Shown here one piece after another: positions 62,185-64,000 of a DNA stretch of 64,000 nt (position 1 is the stretch's first letter; the number at the start of each line of letters is the position of its first letter). The notes beneath the pieces are model-generated. The model worked only from the letters and a program-made list of their open reading frames with translations. It did not search any database and had not been told where the DNA came from. The translations under genes and the position numbers were made by a program. This DNA comes from Tanypteryx hageni (taxonomy: Eukaryota; Arthropoda; Insecta; Odonata; Petaluridae): the NCBI GenBank assembly GCA_028673005.1, contig CM054113.1:213519504-213583503 (forward strand), given 5' to 3'.

Positions 62185-63370
62185 GCTAAATCGTTAATTT
62201 TCATGTATCCACGTTAAATTTGTAAGTAATACCACAATATTATTCCAAATAAACAAAATGTAACTAAATAAATGGTAAGGCACGCGGTTAGTAACATGGA
62301 AATGCAGCTGTTAAAAAAAATCATGACTCGAACTATGATACACATCCTGTCTAATTACAAATGATAGTCAGGCCATCCAGTATATAATTTACTGCGGTAA
62401 CATAATTTTCTCACGGATTTCACGGAAGATGGTATTTTCTGTGAAACAAAAAATAAAATTTCACCTTTTCTGGAAAACTTTGATCGTTCGATGTATACTG
62501 TACACTTTAAAAACGAATTCTAACTGAGAAGCATCAAGTAATCCGGCGGATATATGAAGAGATTCAAATTGGGTATGACGCGAGTGTTACGCCCAGGAGA
62601 ATATACATGGTAGTAGTAGGGTGCCATATTAAAAGGGTGTGGTTTCTGAAATGACATCGGAGAGGCCATATTGAGAGGATGTCATAAATGTCAGAGATGA
62701 ATGGAATTGCTCCCACGAGATGTCGTGCACCAAGATTAAAGCCAGAGATGAATGGGGAAAGGGTTTTGGGAACAGCAACATGGCAGCATCGAGAACATAG
62801 CCGGTCAGCTGCAGTGAAAATTGAAATAAATCTCGAATATACCATATAATTTCAGGATTTAATAACTCTCCAAAACCAAAGCAAAACAATTAATTTTAGG
62901 AACCAATCGCACATGATAAGCGAATGGATGCCACAGGTTGAATTAATAATGCGCTCTTCTTTTGGTGCTGTCTGAAGTTAAACAGCTTGGAATAATTGAT
63001 CAAATAGGTTTCCGTTTCAAACTAAACAAACGTATTACAAGAGAGCGGAGCAGGTAATATAATTGTATCAAATATATTGACTTAATTCGGGCGGAATAAT
63101 TTCTACAACGCAATATTTTTTATTGTAGCAAGTAGAGAATTGAAGCGAAGCAATGTTTGAAGTAAATAATGCAGGTCAAAGGATCGAATCTTAAATAGGT
63201 AATACAAGATGTATTATAATTAACATGTTATTGAACCTTCTAAACGCTTTATATTTGGAAAAGTTAGTAAAATAAGTCTTACTAATTTGCCAAATACATA
63301 TTTAAGTAGCCAACTCATACTAACATCAGATTACCATACTCAAATTAGGATGGGTAATACCTGGCTAAAG
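62185..63370. other. Non-coding sequence, nothing recognised
   Basis: Two minus-strand frames (62564-62889) overlap in different phases without any family motif. Confidence 0.4.
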
Positions 63371-63375
63371 TAATT

Positions 63376-63719
63376 ATGCAGGATGTTTGGTTTCTAAGTG
63401 GCGACGAAGAAGAGAAGGCTTGAGGCTACTGTATGCAAGAACAACATTGCAAATTACACACTGTGGTGTCATCATCACCAATATAAGTGAACCCAGGTTT
63501 GATGTAATCTTTGCCATATTTTCTTTTCTTGAGACGTAATATTCCTGACTCGGAATGTACCGGGTCATTTATTTCTGAAAGTTGGTGACACTCACCGGGT
63601 TGATTCTGTTGAAATTCTGTGCACTGATGATGCGATTGAAAACTTGTGGTTGCTGACTGACTGTTTTCTTCCTCACTTGCCACTTTTTTAACACTTCCAG
63701 TTTTCAACCAATTGTCCAT
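63376..63719 (-). pseudogene. N-terminal fragment of a BED zinc-finger, hAT-transposase-derived gene
   Basis: On the minus strand, from ATG at 63719: MDNWLKTGSVKK, a Ser/Gln-rich linker, then LKKRKYGKDYIKPGFTYIGD. A one-base frame change near 63475 is needed to enter TPQCVICNVV, SSLKPSLLRRHLETKH. This is a BED-type finger (C-x2-C, then H-x4-H), followed by stop codon TAA at 63376. Known: this arrangement opens proteins of the ZBED5/FAM200/SCAND3-like group, derived from hAT transposases, where a long transposase-like region follows. Here nothing follows, so the copy is broken twice. It may be a mobile element remnant or a retrocopy. Confidence 0.75.
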
Positions 63720-64000
63720 TATGGGTATTATTTAGCGAAATATAAAAATGGAACTATATATTCAATAGGTATGGGAAGAAGGAAAAAAAATAAATCGGCA
63801 CCAAAGCACTCACATCGAAACAGAAATGAAACCTTTACGCTGTAACAAAAACCAAAGACTGAAAACTCTTACACATCACTGATTACGAGAAACGACCAAT
63901 AAATACACAATATACATAAAATGAACATAGGTAGACAAGTCCAGCGCAGGGAAATCCCCTCGTAGTCTCGCATCTGGAGAATCCCAAAGTAGTGGCCTAG
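63720..64000. other. Window end, nothing recognised
   Basis: AT-rich sequence upstream of the BED fragment's ATG. No feature supported. Confidence 0.4.

Noticed and set aside
1..64000. CRISPR arrays, operons or prokaryotic defence systems
   Set aside because: No regular spaced repeats or compact gene clusters; the content is clearly eukaryotic.

Overview
The window is eukaryotic nuclear DNA, AT-rich and loaded with transposons. It most likely comes from an insect, possibly another arthropod; I cannot name the species. The reasons are a split biogenic-amine GPCR whose closest remembered relatives are insect type-2 tyramine receptors, very long introns, several LINEs, tRNA-derived SINEs, a Ty3/gypsy remnant and hAT-, piggyBac- and Harbinger-like non-autonomous elements. 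There are no operons and no bacterial, CRISPR or phage features.

The only host gene I can support lies on the minus strand. Its coding exon A (about 47447-47776) carries an N-terminal tail and the first half of TM1. Exon B (19552-19696) carries the rest of TM1, the first intracellular loop and TM2. Both splice junctions are canonical and in phase 0, and the join rebuilds the TM1 GN motif, so the two exons belong together across a 27,750-bp intron. The next coding exon (TM3, DRY) was not found below 19552, so the next intron is probably longer than 19.5 kb. Exon A has an in-frame stop before TM1 and no in-frame ATG. This points to an assembly error, an unrecognised exon structure or a damaged allele.

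Layout, left to right. 1-4.5 kb: AT-rich sequence with one repeat signature. 4.5-7.1 kb: a terminal-inverted-repeat family, with one complete copy (6320-7077) flanked by TTA. 8.5-10.1 kb: a SINE with a perfect 13-bp target duplication, a second SINE fragment and a hAT-like element. 11.9-12.5 kb: a hAT-type MITE with a perfect 8-bp target duplication. 13.35-14.6 kb: a decayed LINE (minus). 17.07-18.8 kb: a younger jockey/CR1-type LINE with one frameshift. 19.55-47.45 kb: exon B and the big intron, which holds two inverted copies of a ~1-kb repeat, a collapsed gypsy element interrupted by a SINE, a palindromic piggyBac-like MITE, a tRNA-like SINE head and microsatellites. 47.4-47.8 kb: GC-rich exon A. 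Upstream of exon A: tandem repeats, an endonuclease/RT LINE split by a piggyBac-like element exactly at TTAA (53.65-56.77 kb), a CR1/jockey-like LINE (59.75-61.62 kb) next to a tRNA-Gly-like SINE with the same TGTC tail, and a truncated BED zinc-finger gene fragment (63.37-63.72 kb).

The coding content therefore comes down to one large signalling gene in a landscape of nested, mostly dead mobile elements. I saw no wholly novel system. The most informative signals are the split receptor, the exact nested insertion and the intronic inverted repeats.
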